From Clostridium_AD sp036569345 (GTDB lineage Bacteria > Bacillota > Clostridia > Clostridiales > Clostridiaceae), in assembly GCF_036569345.1 (NCBI RefSeq), contig NZ_DATCQT010000070.1, positions 1 through 64,000 of the forward strand: a stretch of DNA of 64,000 nucleotides, read 5' to 3'. The notes below the pieces were generated by a model. That model searched no databases. It saw only the letters and a program-made list of their open reading frames with translations, and was not told the DNA's origin. Positions 35,650 to 44,637 of the stretch are shown here, in pieces. The position numbers and the translations under genes are program-made. Numbering within the stretch: position 1 is the first letter of the stretch; each line of letters opens with the position of its first letter.

Positions 35650-36580
35650 TATAACAACATTTTTAGCCGCTGCTGTTGTGGCGGGTACACCTCTACTTTT
35701 TGCTACATTAGGTGAATTATTAACTGAAAAGGTAGGTAACCTTAATTTAGGTGTAGAAGGCATGATGCTTATGGGAGCTGTCATTGGATTTATGGCAGGA
35801 CTCAGTACAGGTAATCCAATTTTAGCAATAATTGCTGCAGCAATGGCAGGAGCCTTTGGAGCTTTGATTTATTCTTTTTTAACTATAACTCTTAGGGCAA
35901 ACCAAGTTGTTTGTGGCCTTACACTAACTATATTTGGAACAGGATTTTCAAGTATGATAGGTAAAGTATTAATTGGGAAAGTTACCCCAGATAAAGTTAA
36001 AGCATTTTTTGTACCTAAACCAATACCCGTACTTTCAGATATTCCTTTTATAGGAGATATATTTTTTAAACATGATGTGTTTGTATATTTGGGATATATT
36101 ATGACTTTGCTTTTATTTATATATTTATATAAAACTGCCAAGGGATTAAACACCATGGCAGTTGGTGAAAATCCTGCAGCTGCTGATGCAGCTAGTATAA
36201 ATGTTACTTTATATAAATACGTAAATACATTAATAGGAGGAGCACTTTGTGGTCTTGGAGGAGCATACTTGTCTCTTGTTTATGTACCAGTATGGCAAGA
36301 AAATGTAACAGCCGGAAAAGGATGGATTGCAGTTGCATTAGTAATTTTCGCAACTTGGAGACCTCAAAGGGCGATTATAGGCGCATATCTATTTGGAGGC
36401 CTGGATATATTAGGATTTAGACTTCAGGGAATACCTAATTTTGCGATATCTCAATACCTAATTGATTTGTTACCATATGTAGCTACAATAGTTATTTTAG
36501 TTGTTGTATCAATGAAAAAATCAAGTAAAAATTCACCGCCAGCAGGACTATCAATTCCTTATTTTAGAGAAGAGCGATAA
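35642..36580 (+). CDS. Nucleoside ABC importer permease 2
   Basis: A 312-residue polytopic permease of the same family (NupQ/YufQ type), with LFATLGELLTEKVGNLNLGVEGMMLMGAV-like N-terminus (seen in pieces) and VAVGENPAAADAASINV. It starts inside the 3' end of permease 1 with a translational-coupling overlap. End of the xpt-nup transcript; a REP pair forming a hairpin follows at 36595. Confidence 0.92.
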   Translation: MNSITTFLAAAVVAGTPLLFATLGELLTEKVGNLNLGVEGMMLMGAVIGFMAGLSTGNPILAIIAAAMAGAFGALIYSFLTITLRANQVVCGLTLTIFGTGFSSMIGKVLIGKVTPDKVKAFFVPKPIPVLSDIPFIGDIFFKHDVFVYLGYIMTLLLFIYLYKTAKGLNTMAVGENPAAADAASINVTLYKYVNTLIGGALCGLGGAYLSLVYVPVWQENVTAGKGWIAVALVIFATWRPQRAIIGAYLFGGLDILGFRLQGIPNFAISQYLIDLLPYVATIVILVVVSMKKSSKNSPPAGLSIPYFREER

Positions 36581-36594
36581 CAAACGAATCTATT

Positions 36595-36648
36595 GGGGAC
36601 GGTTAACAACTAATTGACTAATGAATGGATTAGTTATTACCCGTCCCC
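36595..36648. repeat. Inverted REP pair downstream of the nucleoside importer
   Basis: A plus copy GGGGACGGTTAACAACTAAT (36595-36614) faces a minus copy (36629-36648) across 14 nt, giving a 17-20-bp imperfect hairpin. It may cap the importer mRNA. Confidence 0.8.
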
Positions 36649-36719
36649 GACTTATTTTCATGTTCAGTTTGTGTTTTGCGCATAATTATAGTATGATGTA
36701 TAGTGGGAATGGTGACAAA

Positions 36720-37709
36720 ATGAAATATGCAGTTGTTACATTTACAGATAAAGGGGACCAAATAGCTCAAATAATAGCTTCAAAATTTAATATTGATTTA
36801 TATTCAAAGAAACAGCAAATTGATTTTGATTTTAAAGAAGTTAGTAAAAATATAATGGAAGCTTATAAAGGTATAATTTTTATAAGTTCTACAGGTATTG
36901 CGATTAGAGCTATTGCACCATACATAAAAAGCAAGGACACAGATCCTGCAGTGTTAGTTATAGATAATTCATGTAAATATGTTATAAGTCTTTTAAGCGG
37001 TCACCTAGGTGGTGCTAATGAGCTTACATTAGAGGTTAGCACACTTCTCGGAGCTTTACCTATAATAACTACGGCTACAGACAATTTAGGTATTTCTGCT
37101 CCAGATATGATAGCAAAAGATAATGGACTTATAATAGAAGATTTACAAAAGGCAAAACAAATAGCTGCGCTTTTAGTAGAAGGAAGAAAAATAGGTTTTT
37201 TTGATGAAAAAGGAATAATTCAAACACCTGCTGGATATAGTAGTAATTTAGAGGATATTAGTGGATTATTATGTATTTGCAGATTAGAGAGTATTAATAT
37301 TCAAAATTATGACCATGCAATACCAACTCTTAAGTTAATAAGAAAAAATATAGTACTTGGAATAGGATGCAGGAAAGATTTTTCATCTGAGAAAATGCAG
37401 CTAACGGTACTTAATAAACTTAAAGAGTATAATATAGATATTAGGGCAATAAAGTCTATAGCAACAGTTACAGTTAAAAAAGATGAGGTTGCAATAAAAT
37501 CATTAGCCAATTATTTTAAATGTCAGCTTAATATATTTACTTTAGAAGATATAAGGAAAATACAATATAAGTTCTGTGGTAGTGATTTTGTAGAGAAAAC
37601 TATTGGAGTTAGAGCTGTTTGTGAACCTTGTGTGGAACTTAGTGGTGCAAGGATTATAAAAAATAAAATGAAATTAGATGGTATGACTTTATGTATAGGG
37701 GAAGTATGA
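36720..37709 (+). CDS. cbiG: Cobalt-precorrin-5A hydrolase
   Basis: Opens the delta-lactone of cobalt-precorrin-5A and releases acetaldehyde. 329 residues: N-terminal VVTFTDKGDQIAQII, middle ISLLSGHLGGANELT (about residues 92-106), and a C-terminal ferredoxin-like domain VLGIGCRKDFSSEK. The longer frame from 36621 includes the REP hairpin, so the methionine at 36720, which fits the family start, is preferred. Stands apart from the other cbi genes, though downstream of a REP pair. Confidence 0.93.
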   Translation: MKYAVVTFTDKGDQIAQIIASKFNIDLYSKKQQIDFDFKEVSKNIMEAYKGIIFISSTGIAIRAIAPYIKSKDTDPAVLVIDNSCKYVISLLSGHLGGANELTLEVSTLLGALPIITTATDNLGISAPDMIAKDNGLIIEDLQKAKQIAALLVEGRKIGFFDEKGIIQTPAGYSSNLEDISGLLCICRLESINIQNYDHAIPTLKLIRKNIVLGIGCRKDFSSEKMQLTVLNKLKEYNIDIRAIKSIATVTVKKDEVAIKSLANYFKCQLNIFTLEDIRKIQYKFCGSDFVEKTIGVRAVCEPCVELSGARIIKNKMKLDGMTLCIGEV

Positions 37710-37868
37710 TATAATAGAGAAGGTATTTTCAAAGAAATAAGTATATTAACAAGTGTATTTAACAAATAAGAAGGATTTCAATGAATATTTATAGAATGCA
37801 TTAAAGTAGACTATAAAAATTTAAGAATAGAATTAATAATAATTACGTAATAAGAGGAGTGTATTTAT

Positions 37869-39119
37869 ATGACAACAGATAATAAAGAAGAAATAATGAA
37901 AGATATTACAACAGATGTTGCAGAAGAAGTGACTATGAAAGAAGTGACAACAGATGCAGCAGAAGAAGTTACAATGAAAGACGTTATGGCTGATGAAACA
38001 GCAGTACATATTAACAGTGGAGATATCGTACTTGGAACTGTACTTTCTGTAACTGAAGAAGAAGTAACAGTTAACATAGGATATATGGCTGATGGCGTTA
38101 TATCAAAAGAAGAAATATCAAATGAAAAAAATGTTAATCCTGTAGATATCGTAAAGGTTGGAGACGAAATTTCTGTATACATTATGAAAATTAATAATGG
38201 AGAAGGAAATGTTCTTTTATCTAAAAAGAGAGCAGATAGTCTTAAAGTATGGGATAAATTCCAAGAAATTTTAGATGCAAACAAGACTTTAGAAGTAACA
38301 GTTAGTGACATAGTAAAAGGTGGAGCTACAGCCTACATTGAAGGAATTAGAGCATTTATACCTGCATCACAAATGTCAAACTCTTATATAGAAAATCTAG
38401 AAGACTTTAAAGGTAAAACTTTAGAAGTTAAAATAATAGAGCTTGATAAAGAAAACAAAAATATAGTTCTATCTAGAAGAGTTATAGAAAAAGCAGAAAA
38501 TGAAGTTAAAAGAGATATAATTTGGAATGAACTTAAAAAAGGTGAAAAGAGAAAAGGTGTCGTTACAAGATTAGCTAAATTTGGTGCTTTTGTAGATTTA
38601 GGTGGCATTGATGGTCTTATTCACGTTTCACAATTATCATGGAAAAGAGTTCAAGATCCATCAGAGGTAGTATCAGTTGGAGAAGAAGTAGAAGTTAAAG
38701 TTTTAGATTTTGATAAGGAAAAGGGAAGAATATCTCTTGGACTTAAAAACGAAGAAGAAAGTCCTTGGAGTACTATAACTACAAATTACAAATCAGGTTC
38801 TATAGTTGAGGGAACAGTAGTAAAATTGATGGATTTCGGTGCTTTTGTACAACTTGAATCAGGAATAGAAGGACTAGTTCATTTATCAGAAATATCAGAA
38901 GAACGTATTGCAAAGGTTTCTGACGTATTAAAAGTTGGTCAAGTTGTAAAAGTTAAAATAGGAGAAATAAACGAAAAAGATAGAAGAATAAGCCTAAGTA
39001 TTAAAGAAGCAGCAAGAGGCAATGAAGACTTTTCTGATTATAAGCAAGAAGAACAAGGTGGAATAACTTTAGGCGATTTATTAGGAGACAAACTTAAAAA
39101 CTTTAAATTTGAAAAATAA
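37869..39119 (+). CDS. rpsA: 30S ribosomal protein S1-like protein, four S1 domains
   Basis: A 416-residue RNA-binding protein with four S1/OB domains (starts about residues 53, 135, 220 and 305; motifs GTVLSVTEEEVTVNIGY, GVVTRLAKFGAFVDLGGIDGLIHVSQ, GTVVKLMDFGAFVQL). It aids mRNA binding to the ribosome. N-terminal 45 residues contain a repeated acidic segment (TTDVAEEVTMKEV / TTDAAEEVTMKDV, preceded by a weaker copy). Extended -10 TGATATAAT lies at 37708-37715 at the end of cbiG. Ribosome site GAGGAG. Confidence 0.92.
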   Translation: MTTDNKEEIMKDITTDVAEEVTMKEVTTDAAEEVTMKDVMADETAVHINSGDIVLGTVLSVTEEEVTVNIGYMADGVISKEEISNEKNVNPVDIVKVGDEISVYIMKINNGEGNVLLSKKRADSLKVWDKFQEILDANKTLEVTVSDIVKGGATAYIEGIRAFIPASQMSNSYIENLEDFKGKTLEVKIIELDKENKNIVLSRRVIEKAENEVKRDIIWNELKKGEKRKGVVTRLAKFGAFVDLGGIDGLIHVSQLSWKRVQDPSEVVSVGEEVEVKVLDFDKEKGRISLGLKNEEESPWSTITTNYKSGSIVEGTVVKLMDFGAFVQLESGIEGLVHLSEISEERIAKVSDVLKVGQVVKVKIGEINEKDRRISLSIKEAARGNEDFSDYKQEEQGGITLGDLLGDKLKNFKFEK

Positions 39120-39149
39120 TTTAAAATCTTAATAAAATCATAATAAAAT

Positions 39150-39188
39150 CTACGAGGCAAAACGACTACTAGTTGTTTTGCCTCGTAG
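39150..39188. terminator. Terminator after the S1 gene
   Basis: A 19-bp stem (CTACGAGGCAAAACGACTA and complement) with a one-nt loop. Very stable and symmetric. Confidence 0.85.
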
Positions 39189-39226
39189 TAATTTTATAGT
39201 AATTAAGGGAGGCTAGGAGATTGCTA

Positions 39227-39583
39227 ATGTGTGAAATCTGTGGAAAGCCTGCAGATAAACATCATATAGTTTATAAAAGCCAAGGTGGTATTGAATTTCC
39301 ACTTAACTTTAGATATCTATGTTCCCAGCATCATAGAGGAGAAATGGGACCTCATAAAAACAGAGGATTAGATTTAGAATATAAGCTCAATATGCAAAAG
39401 CAACTCCAAGAACTCTTAATAAAGGAATTTTATAATCCTTTGGAATTAGAACTTTTACTTAATATAAATAAGGGCATGATAAAAAGGCTTTTTAAGACTT
39501 GCAAGCTATATGCTTGTGGCTATAGAAAAGCAGATATTGTTTTTAGACTTATGGGACTAAAAAAATATGATGAAATGGTATAG
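39227..39583 (+). CDS. Small HNH-like zinc-binding protein
   Basis: A 118-residue protein with a start like the HNH endonuclease fold: CEICGKPADKHHIVYKSQGG, then YLCSQHHRG (CxxC, HH, CxxHH). The C-terminal half is helical and resembles a helix-turn-helix (ELLLNINKGMIKRLFK). Possible nuclease or regulator; I know no specific role. Start at 39227 pairs with AGGAG 7 nt upstream; a TTG at 39221 is an alternative. Monocistronic. Confidence 0.75.
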   Translation: MCEICGKPADKHHIVYKSQGGIEFPLNFRYLCSQHHRGEMGPHKNRGLDLEYKLNMQKQLQELLIKEFYNPLELELLLNINKGMIKRLFKTCKLYACGYRKADIVFRLMGLKKYDEMV

Positions 39584-39599
39584 GCTTTTAAAAAAATAT

Positions 39600-39637
39600 A
39601 AACTATGAAAGGTAGCTTAAATGCCTTTCATAGTTTT
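39600..39637. terminator. Terminator between the HNH-like gene and the nitroreductase gene
   Basis: AAACTATGAAAGG / CCTTTCATAGTTT stem, 11-nt loop, then Ts; serves convergent genes. Confidence 0.85.
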
Positions 39638-39670
39638 ATTTATTTTGAAGATTTATATTTATTTACTGAT

Positions 39671-40450
39671 TTATCTTTTATTTAAGATAACACTTATAAT
39701 ATAAAGAGAACTTCCTAATTCACTATGAGGAGTTTGCTTTAGATCAACATTATAACCAAGTTCAATTGCTGAATTATATAAATGATTAAGGCCTATGCCC
39801 ATATCTATGTGATTAGTGTCTTTGAGCATAATTTTAGTTAAGAGATTTTTATTCTCTAGATAAAAGTCAAATTTATTATCGCTGATTAATAATCTCCAAG
39901 GCTGAGAATTAATTGCAGAGGGAGCATCAATAAGAGCTTGTATTATAGTTTCATATTGCTTTTCAATAAGCCCAGTTACTACTTTGCTTTTATCTAATCT
40001 TTTCCTAGTCTTCACTGGTTTAATCTCTATAGTTGGGTATCCAAAGGCTACTAAAATTATAAAAGTCTGTTTATCTTTAATCTTAAATAGTTTTTTAAAC
40101 ATTCCCGCTTTAATTGTACTACCTAACCAACAAGTTCCAATTCCAAGTTCTGTTAACTTAAGAACTATTTCCTCACCAATGAAACCTATATTTTCTAAAT
40201 GGCCCTCTGCTATCTCGGAAGTAAAGGCTATATAATGTGGGGCTTTAACTTTTGTATATTTACCTATAATACCCTTAAAAGTAGATGTGATTTTTTCACC
40301 GTCTTCTATTAATACTACATCCATAGGTATCTTGTCAAACAGTGGTTTAGCCTCATTTATAATAGTTTTAATTTTTTCGAAATGCTCCGCAGACACTTTT
40401 GTATCTTTATAATTTCTTATAGATTTCCTTGAATTTATAGCTAACATCAT
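39671..40450 (-). CDS. Nitroreductase-family protein (TM1586-like)
   Basis: A 259-residue flavin-fold protein with two nitroreductase-like halves: N-terminal INSRKSIRNYKDTKV (FMN-binding Arg region) and C-terminal ALIDAPSAINSQPWRLLI and LGIGTCWLGS. Function and electron acceptor unknown. The first ATG in the frame is part of the ribosome site (TGGAGGAC), so the start is the next Met at 40450. Near znuCB but divergent from no gene; probably monocistronic. Confidence 0.8.
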   Translation of the reverse strand: MMLAINSRKSIRNYKDTKVSAEHFEKIKTIINEAKPLFDKIPMDVVLIEDGEKITSTFKGIIGKYTKVKAPHYIAFTSEIAEGHLENIGFIGEEIVLKLTELGIGTCWLGSTIKAGMFKKLFKIKDKQTFIILVAFGYPTIEIKPVKTRKRLDKSKVVTGLIEKQYETIIQALIDAPSAINSQPWRLLISDNKFDFYLENKNLLTKIMLKDTNHIDMGIGLNHLYNSAIELGYNVDLKQTPHSELGSSLYIISVILNKR

Positions 40451-40539
40451 AATAAAGTCCTCCATTTTAATTAAATTTATAAAATATCATTTGATAATTC
40501 AGTATACCAGAATAATTGTAATAACATTTCAGATAATAA

Positions 40540-41337
40540 TTAAATCTTAGACAATATTTTTTTCATTCCAATTACAATTACTAAGACAAAAACAGAAGTT
40601 AGAGCTATACTTCCTCCTGGAGCACAGTTTATGTAATAAGATATAACAAGTCCTAAAATTATGTCAATAAAGCCGAACATTATAGAATAAATTAGAGTAT
40701 GCTTAAAACCTTTATTTAGCTGAAGGGCTGTTGCTACAGGCAAGGCTATCATTGAGGACATAACAAGTATTCCAAGTATTCTAAGAGATACTGAAATAGT
40801 AGCACCCACAAGTAGAGCAAAAATATAGTTGATTATTTTGACTTTAACGCCAGAAACCTTAGCGCCTTCTTCATCGAAAGTAATATATAATAATTGATTA
40901 TATAAAGAAAATAAAGTTATTATAGAAATAATACTAAGTACAACCATTATGTATAAATCTGTTTTTGTAACAGTTAATATGCTCCCAAATAGAAATGAAT
41001 TAACATTTGCTCCTGCTTGACCTGTACTTACTAAAGTTATTCCAATACCTACACTAAAGGTAAGTAAAATGGCCAAGATTAATTCTGCATATTTTTTATA
41101 ATAATCTCTTAAAAATTCAATTGATAAACCACATAGAGATGTAAAAATAAAAGCACAAAGTATAGGATTATAACCAAGAATTAAGCCGATAGCAACTCCG
41201 GCGAAGGAGGCATGGGCCATGGTATCTCCCATCATGGAATATCTTTTGAGTACTAGGAAAACTCCTACAATTGGGAATAATATTGAAATTAAAATTGATG
41301 CTATTAAAGCATTTTGCATAAAACCATATTCAAACAT
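40540..41337 (-). CDS. znuB: Zinc/manganese ABC importer permease
   Basis: A 265-residue polytopic membrane protein of the ABC-3 family (ZnuB/AdcB). Seen are GVFLVLKRYSMMGDTMAHASFAGVAIG (in parts) and GILVMSSMIALPVATALQL. It sits 9 bp downstream of the ATPase gene znuC; no substrate-binding protein is visible in the window. Confidence 0.9.
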   Translation of the reverse strand: MFEYGFMQNALIASILISILFPIVGVFLVLKRYSMMGDTMAHASFAGVAIGLILGYNPILCAFIFTSLCGLSIEFLRDYYKKYAELILAILLTFSVGIGITLVSTGQAGANVNSFLFGSILTVTKTDLYIMVVLSIISIITLFSLYNQLLYITFDEEGAKVSGVKVKIINYIFALLVGATISVSLRILGILVMSSMIALPVATALQLNKGFKHTLIYSIMFGFIDIILGLVISYYINCAPGGSIALTSVFVLVIVIGMKKILSKI

Positions 41338-41346
41338 AAAAGAATA

Positions 41347-42006
41347 TTACCCCCTTTCCTCATTTAATTTTAATGTGTAATTATCAATAGTATAAAGAAT
41401 TCCATTACCATTATTCATTTCAAAAATATGGGTTGAATTGCTTAGTGCAGCTTCTAGATTATGTTCAACAGAGACAACAGTAATTTTTAAGTCTTCATTT
41501 AATTTTTTAATAATTCCATATATATCTTCCATACTTTGAATATCAATACCTGTAGAAGGCTCATCTAAAATTAATAACTCAGGGTTGCCAATCAAACTTC
41601 TAGAAATAAATATCTTTTGTTGTTGTCCTCCAGAAAGATTTCCAATAAGCGTACGTGCATGATCTTCCATGCCTACAGCTTTTAGACTTTTTAAAATAAG
41701 ACTTTTATCTTTAATTTTTAATACTTTTCTGTGGCAATTTAACATCTCATAAACTGTTATAGGAAACTGAGCATTAAAATTTTCAACCTTTTGAGCTACA
41801 TATGCAATCTTAGATGTAGATATAACAATTTCACCACTGGTAGGTTTTAATAAATTTAATATTAATTTAATTAAAGTACTCTTGGCACTACCGTTTTCAC
41901 CTAAAATCGAAACATAACTTCCTTTTTCAATTTTAAGATTAACATCGTCTAGTGCGTAAGGCCTTGAGTTTGTATATGTAAAACATAAATTTTTTATGTT
42001 AATCAT
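41347..42006 (-). CDS. znuC: Zinc/manganese ABC importer ATPase
   Basis: A 219-residue ABC ATPase. Walker A reads GENGSAKST; the glycine normally before the catalytic lysine is Ala (GCC codon), confirmed on the nucleotide sequence. The signature LSGGQQQK and Walker B LLILDEPSTGID are intact. Starts downstream of an AGGAGG site and a large palindrome (42025-42050). Confidence 0.9.
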   Translation of the reverse strand: MINIKNLCFTYTNSRPYALDDVNLKIEKGSYVSILGENGSAKSTLIKLILNLLKPTSGEIVISTSKIAYVAQKVENFNAQFPITVYEMLNCHRKVLKIKDKSLILKSLKAVGMEDHARTLIGNLSGGQQQKIFISRSLIGNPELLILDEPSTGIDIQSMEDIYGIIKKLNEDLKITVVSVEHNLEAALSNSTHIFEMNNGNGILYTIDNYTLKLNEERG

Positions 42007-42024
42007 GTAATCCTCCTCATTAAT

Positions 42025-42050
42025 TGTAAGTTAATAACTATTAACTTACA
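42025..42050. promoter_or_regulatory. Operator-like palindrome upstream of znuC
   Basis: TGTAAGTTAATA, 2 nt, TATTAACTTACA: a perfect 12-bp inverted repeat 19 bp upstream of the start codon. Candidate site for a Zur/Fur- or AdcR-type metal repressor. The rest of the 42007-42317 gap is AT-rich with no gene seen. Confidence 0.6.
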
Positions 42051-42317
42051 CAAAACTAAGTAATAAAATATCCAATAATAAGTTGCTGCGAATAATTACA
42101 GCAATAAACATTATACACCCAAATGCGAATAACTTGCAACAACTCTCTCCATATTATTGACAAATAAAATATAAATATATCTCATAAAATTTATATATTT
42201 GGTAAAACTATATAAGCTGATACTTTATTTCATAACCTATTTAATATTGCTAAAGTATTTAAGCAGTAAAAATGCATATTTTTATGCAATTAATATAGTA
42301 AGAAAGGTAGTGTTATT

Positions 42318-42560
42318 ATGGCTCATGTAATTAGCAGAGTAGCAAAGGACAATAAAGGAGAAATTACAGCCTACGAACTTGAAAATGGAGAAATAATTTC
42401 AAAAGATCAAGCTGTGTTACTTGCAAAACAAGGGAATATAAGCGGAGTTTCTATTGGAACTTCAAAAAAAGGTGAAGATTTTTTAAGAAGTCTACCTGAT
42501 GGAGATAAAGCAAATAACTTAGATAGTCTACCAGTTATAGATGATAATGATATATATTAA
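42318..42560 (+). CDS. DUF3892 domain protein
   Basis: An 80-residue protein with the DUF3892 pattern: VISRVAKDNKGEITAYELENG, ISKDQAVLLAKQGNISGV and an acidic tail ending DNDIY. Function unknown. Ribosome site AAAGGTAG. Followed by a terminator, so a single-gene transcript. Confidence 0.8.
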   Translation: MAHVISRVAKDNKGEITAYELENGEIISKDQAVLLAKQGNISGVSIGTSKKGEDFLRSLPDGDKANNLDSLPVIDDNDIY

Positions 42561-42581
42561 CTAAAAAGGTAATCACATTAA

Positions 42582-42612
42582 AACAGGGACATTAATTTGT
42601 TCCTGTTTTTTT
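42582..42612 (+). terminator. Terminator after the DUF3892 gene
   Basis: AACAGGGACA / TGTTCCTGTT stem and seven Ts. Confidence 0.88.
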
Positions 42613-42638
42613 GTGTTAGCTGATGTTGGGGATTTAAT

Positions 42639-42741
42639 GGGGGACGGTTAACAACTAATGAGATAATGGGTTGGTAAGAGTGGGGACGGTTAACAACTAA
42701 TAAACTAATGGACAACCAGGGGGGGACAGGTAAGAACTAAT
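42639..42741 (+). repeat. Three direct REP-like elements before cobT
   Basis: Copies at 42639-42659, 42682-42701 and a degenerate one at 42719-42741 (GGGGGGACAGGTAAGAACTAAT), all in the plus orientation. The rest of the gap to 42936 has no gene or clear promoter. Confidence 0.8.
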
Positions 42742-42936
42742 GAGCTAAACTAATAAAGTATCTTTGCCGTAAAATTAAGTTGAGAATTTTTGTTGAAAAA
42801 GAAATTTATTTGGAATACTATAAAGAGGTACATAATTAAATTTACATTATCGAAAATTATAAGATCCTTATGTTGTGATGATTTTTATTTCTCAATGAGG
42901 ACGATTAATTAATTAGATAAACAGGGGGATAAACCA

Positions 42937-44019
42937 ATGACAATTCTTGAAAACACCATACATAACATAAAGCCACTAAATAAAGAAGCTATTAAAAAGG
43001 CATGGGATAGACTCGATAGTTTATCAAAACCTATAGGAAGTCTTGGTGAAATAGAAAATATTATAGCTAAGATGGCAGGAATTACTGGAGAGATACATAA
43101 TAAAATTAATAAAAAGAATGTAGTTATAATGTGTGGAGATAACGGAGTGGTGGATGAGGATGTGTCTAACTGCCCTAAAAGTGTAACTGCTACTGTTACT
43201 AATAATTTTACTAAAAAAATAACTGGCGTATATGTATTATCTAAATTTGCTGGAAGTGATATTACAGTTGTAGATGTAGGTGTAGATGCTGATTTAAACA
43301 ATCCTAAAGTTATAGATAGAAAAATTGCATACGGTACAATGAACATGATGAAAGGGCCTGCAATGACTAGGGAGCAAACAATTAAAGCTATAGAAGTTGG
43401 AATTGAGATGATTGATGATTTAGTTATTAAGGGATATGATTTATTTGGAACAGGAGAAATGGGTGTTGGAAATACTACAACAAGTGCGTCAATTTTAAGT
43501 GTTTTCTCTGGACTAGAAGTAGAAGATTCAGTAGGTAAAGGGTCTGGAATAACTGAGGAGCAATTTATTAATAAAAAAAGAGTAATTAAAAAATCTATCG
43601 AAGTAAATAATCCGGACAAAAATGATGTTATTGATGTACTTTCAAAAGTTGGAGGATTCGATATTGCGGCATTGTGTGGTTGCTTTTTGTCAGCTGCTAA
43701 AAATAGAGTTCCTATTGTTATTGATGGTTTTATAGCATCAGCTGCAGCGCTTTGTGCTTATAAATTAAATCCTTTAGTAATGGGGTATATATTTGCATCT
43801 CACTTATCTGCAGAACCGGGAGCTGCTTTTATAATGAAGGAAATAGGATTAAAACCTATGCTTAATTTAAATATGAGACTCGGTGAAGGATCAGGTTGCC
43901 CCCTTGCTTTTAATATAATTGAGGCGGCTTTGTTTACAATGAATAATATGGGAACCTTTGAAGATGCAGCACTTGACAGAGAAAAATATATTGATATAAG
44001 GGAGATTACCGAGGGGTAA
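42937..44019 (+). CDS. cobT: Nicotinate-nucleotide-dimethylbenzimidazole phosphoribosyltransferase
   Basis: Makes alpha-ribazole phosphate from a lower-ligand base and nicotinate mononucleotide. 360 residues, normal. Seen: SLGEIENIIAKMAGI, VVIMCGDNGVVDEDVS, TGEMGVGNTTTSAS and the catalytic Glu in MRLGEGSGCPLAFN near the C-terminus. First gene of cobT-cobC-cobU-cobS. Base specificity cannot be read from sequence. Confidence 0.96.
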   Translation: MTILENTIHNIKPLNKEAIKKAWDRLDSLSKPIGSLGEIENIIAKMAGITGEIHNKINKKNVVIMCGDNGVVDEDVSNCPKSVTATVTNNFTKKITGVYVLSKFAGSDITVVDVGVDADLNNPKVIDRKIAYGTMNMMKGPAMTREQTIKAIEVGIEMIDDLVIKGYDLFGTGEMGVGNTTTSASILSVFSGLEVEDSVGKGSGITEEQFINKKRVIKKSIEVNNPDKNDVIDVLSKVGGFDIAALCGCFLSAAKNRVPIVIDGFIASAAALCAYKLNPLVMGYIFASHLSAEPGAAFIMKEIGLKPMLNLNMRLGEGSGCPLAFNIIEAALFTMNNMGTFEDAALDREKYIDIREITEG

Positions 44020-44038
44020 AATATAGGTGGTATAATTT

Positions 44039-44626
44039 ATGAATATATATTTATTAAGGCATGGTCAGACTGAGGAAAATAGAAAAGGTTCTTATTATGG
44101 TGATTTGGATATAAGTCTAAATGAAATTGGCATAAGTCAAGGAAATAGGGCTAAAGATTTCTTTAATGATATAATACTTGATAAAATATATGTTAGTGAT
44201 AAAAAAAGAACTTTAGAAATGGCAAAATTAATTTTAGGGCAAAAGGAAATTGAAATTATTCAAGATAATAGAATAAATGAAACTAATTTTGGAGATTTTG
44301 AAGGAAAAACCTATGAGGAAATTCTAGAGTTATATCCTGAGGAATGTAAATGTTGGAAGGATAATTGGAAGGAATTTGTACCACCTAGTGGTGAAAGTTA
44401 TATTAATCTATGTAAGCGCGTGAAGAGTTTTATGGAACATATTAAAAAGTTAGAAAAAGAGAATGTTCTAATATGCGCTCATTCGGGAGTAATAAGAGCT
44501 ATATATTGTTATATTATGAATGAAAACATAGATTTATTTTGGAAATTTGGTTGTAAAAATGGTGATATAAGTGTTATAAAATATGAATATGGTAATTTAT
44601 ATATTGATTCCATTATGCATATCTAG
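44039..44626 (+). CDS. cobC: Alpha-ribazole phosphatase / histidine phosphatase family
   Basis: Removes the phosphate from alpha-ribazole 5'-phosphate (or cobalamin 5'-phosphate). A 195-residue histidine phosphatase: catalytic RHGQTEEN (residues 7-14), the second histidine in CAHSGVIRAI, and the acidic segment NETNFGDFEGK. Sits between cobT and cobU, which supports the cobalamin role over a generic phosphoglycerate mutase. Confidence 0.9.
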   Translation: MNIYLLRHGQTEENRKGSYYGDLDISLNEIGISQGNRAKDFFNDIILDKIYVSDKKRTLEMAKLILGQKEIEIIQDNRINETNFGDFEGKTYEEILELYPEECKCWKDNWKEFVPPSGESYINLCKRVKSFMEHIKKLEKENVLICAHSGVIRAIYCYIMNENIDLFWKFGCKNGDISVIKYEYGNLYIDSIMHI

Positions 44627-44637
44627 GAGGCGAGTGT

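Noticed and set aside
36621..36719. N-terminal extension of cbiG
   Set aside because: Would translate part of the REP hairpin; the family begins at the later methionine.
37865..38311. 148-codon antisense frame in the S1 gene
   Set aside because: Shadow of the S1 gene: strong codon structure on the plus strand; Ser/Thr/Ile-rich nonsense in the opposite frame.
42909..43619. 236-codon antisense frame in cobT
   Set aside because: Complement of a clear CobT reading frame; no start signal.
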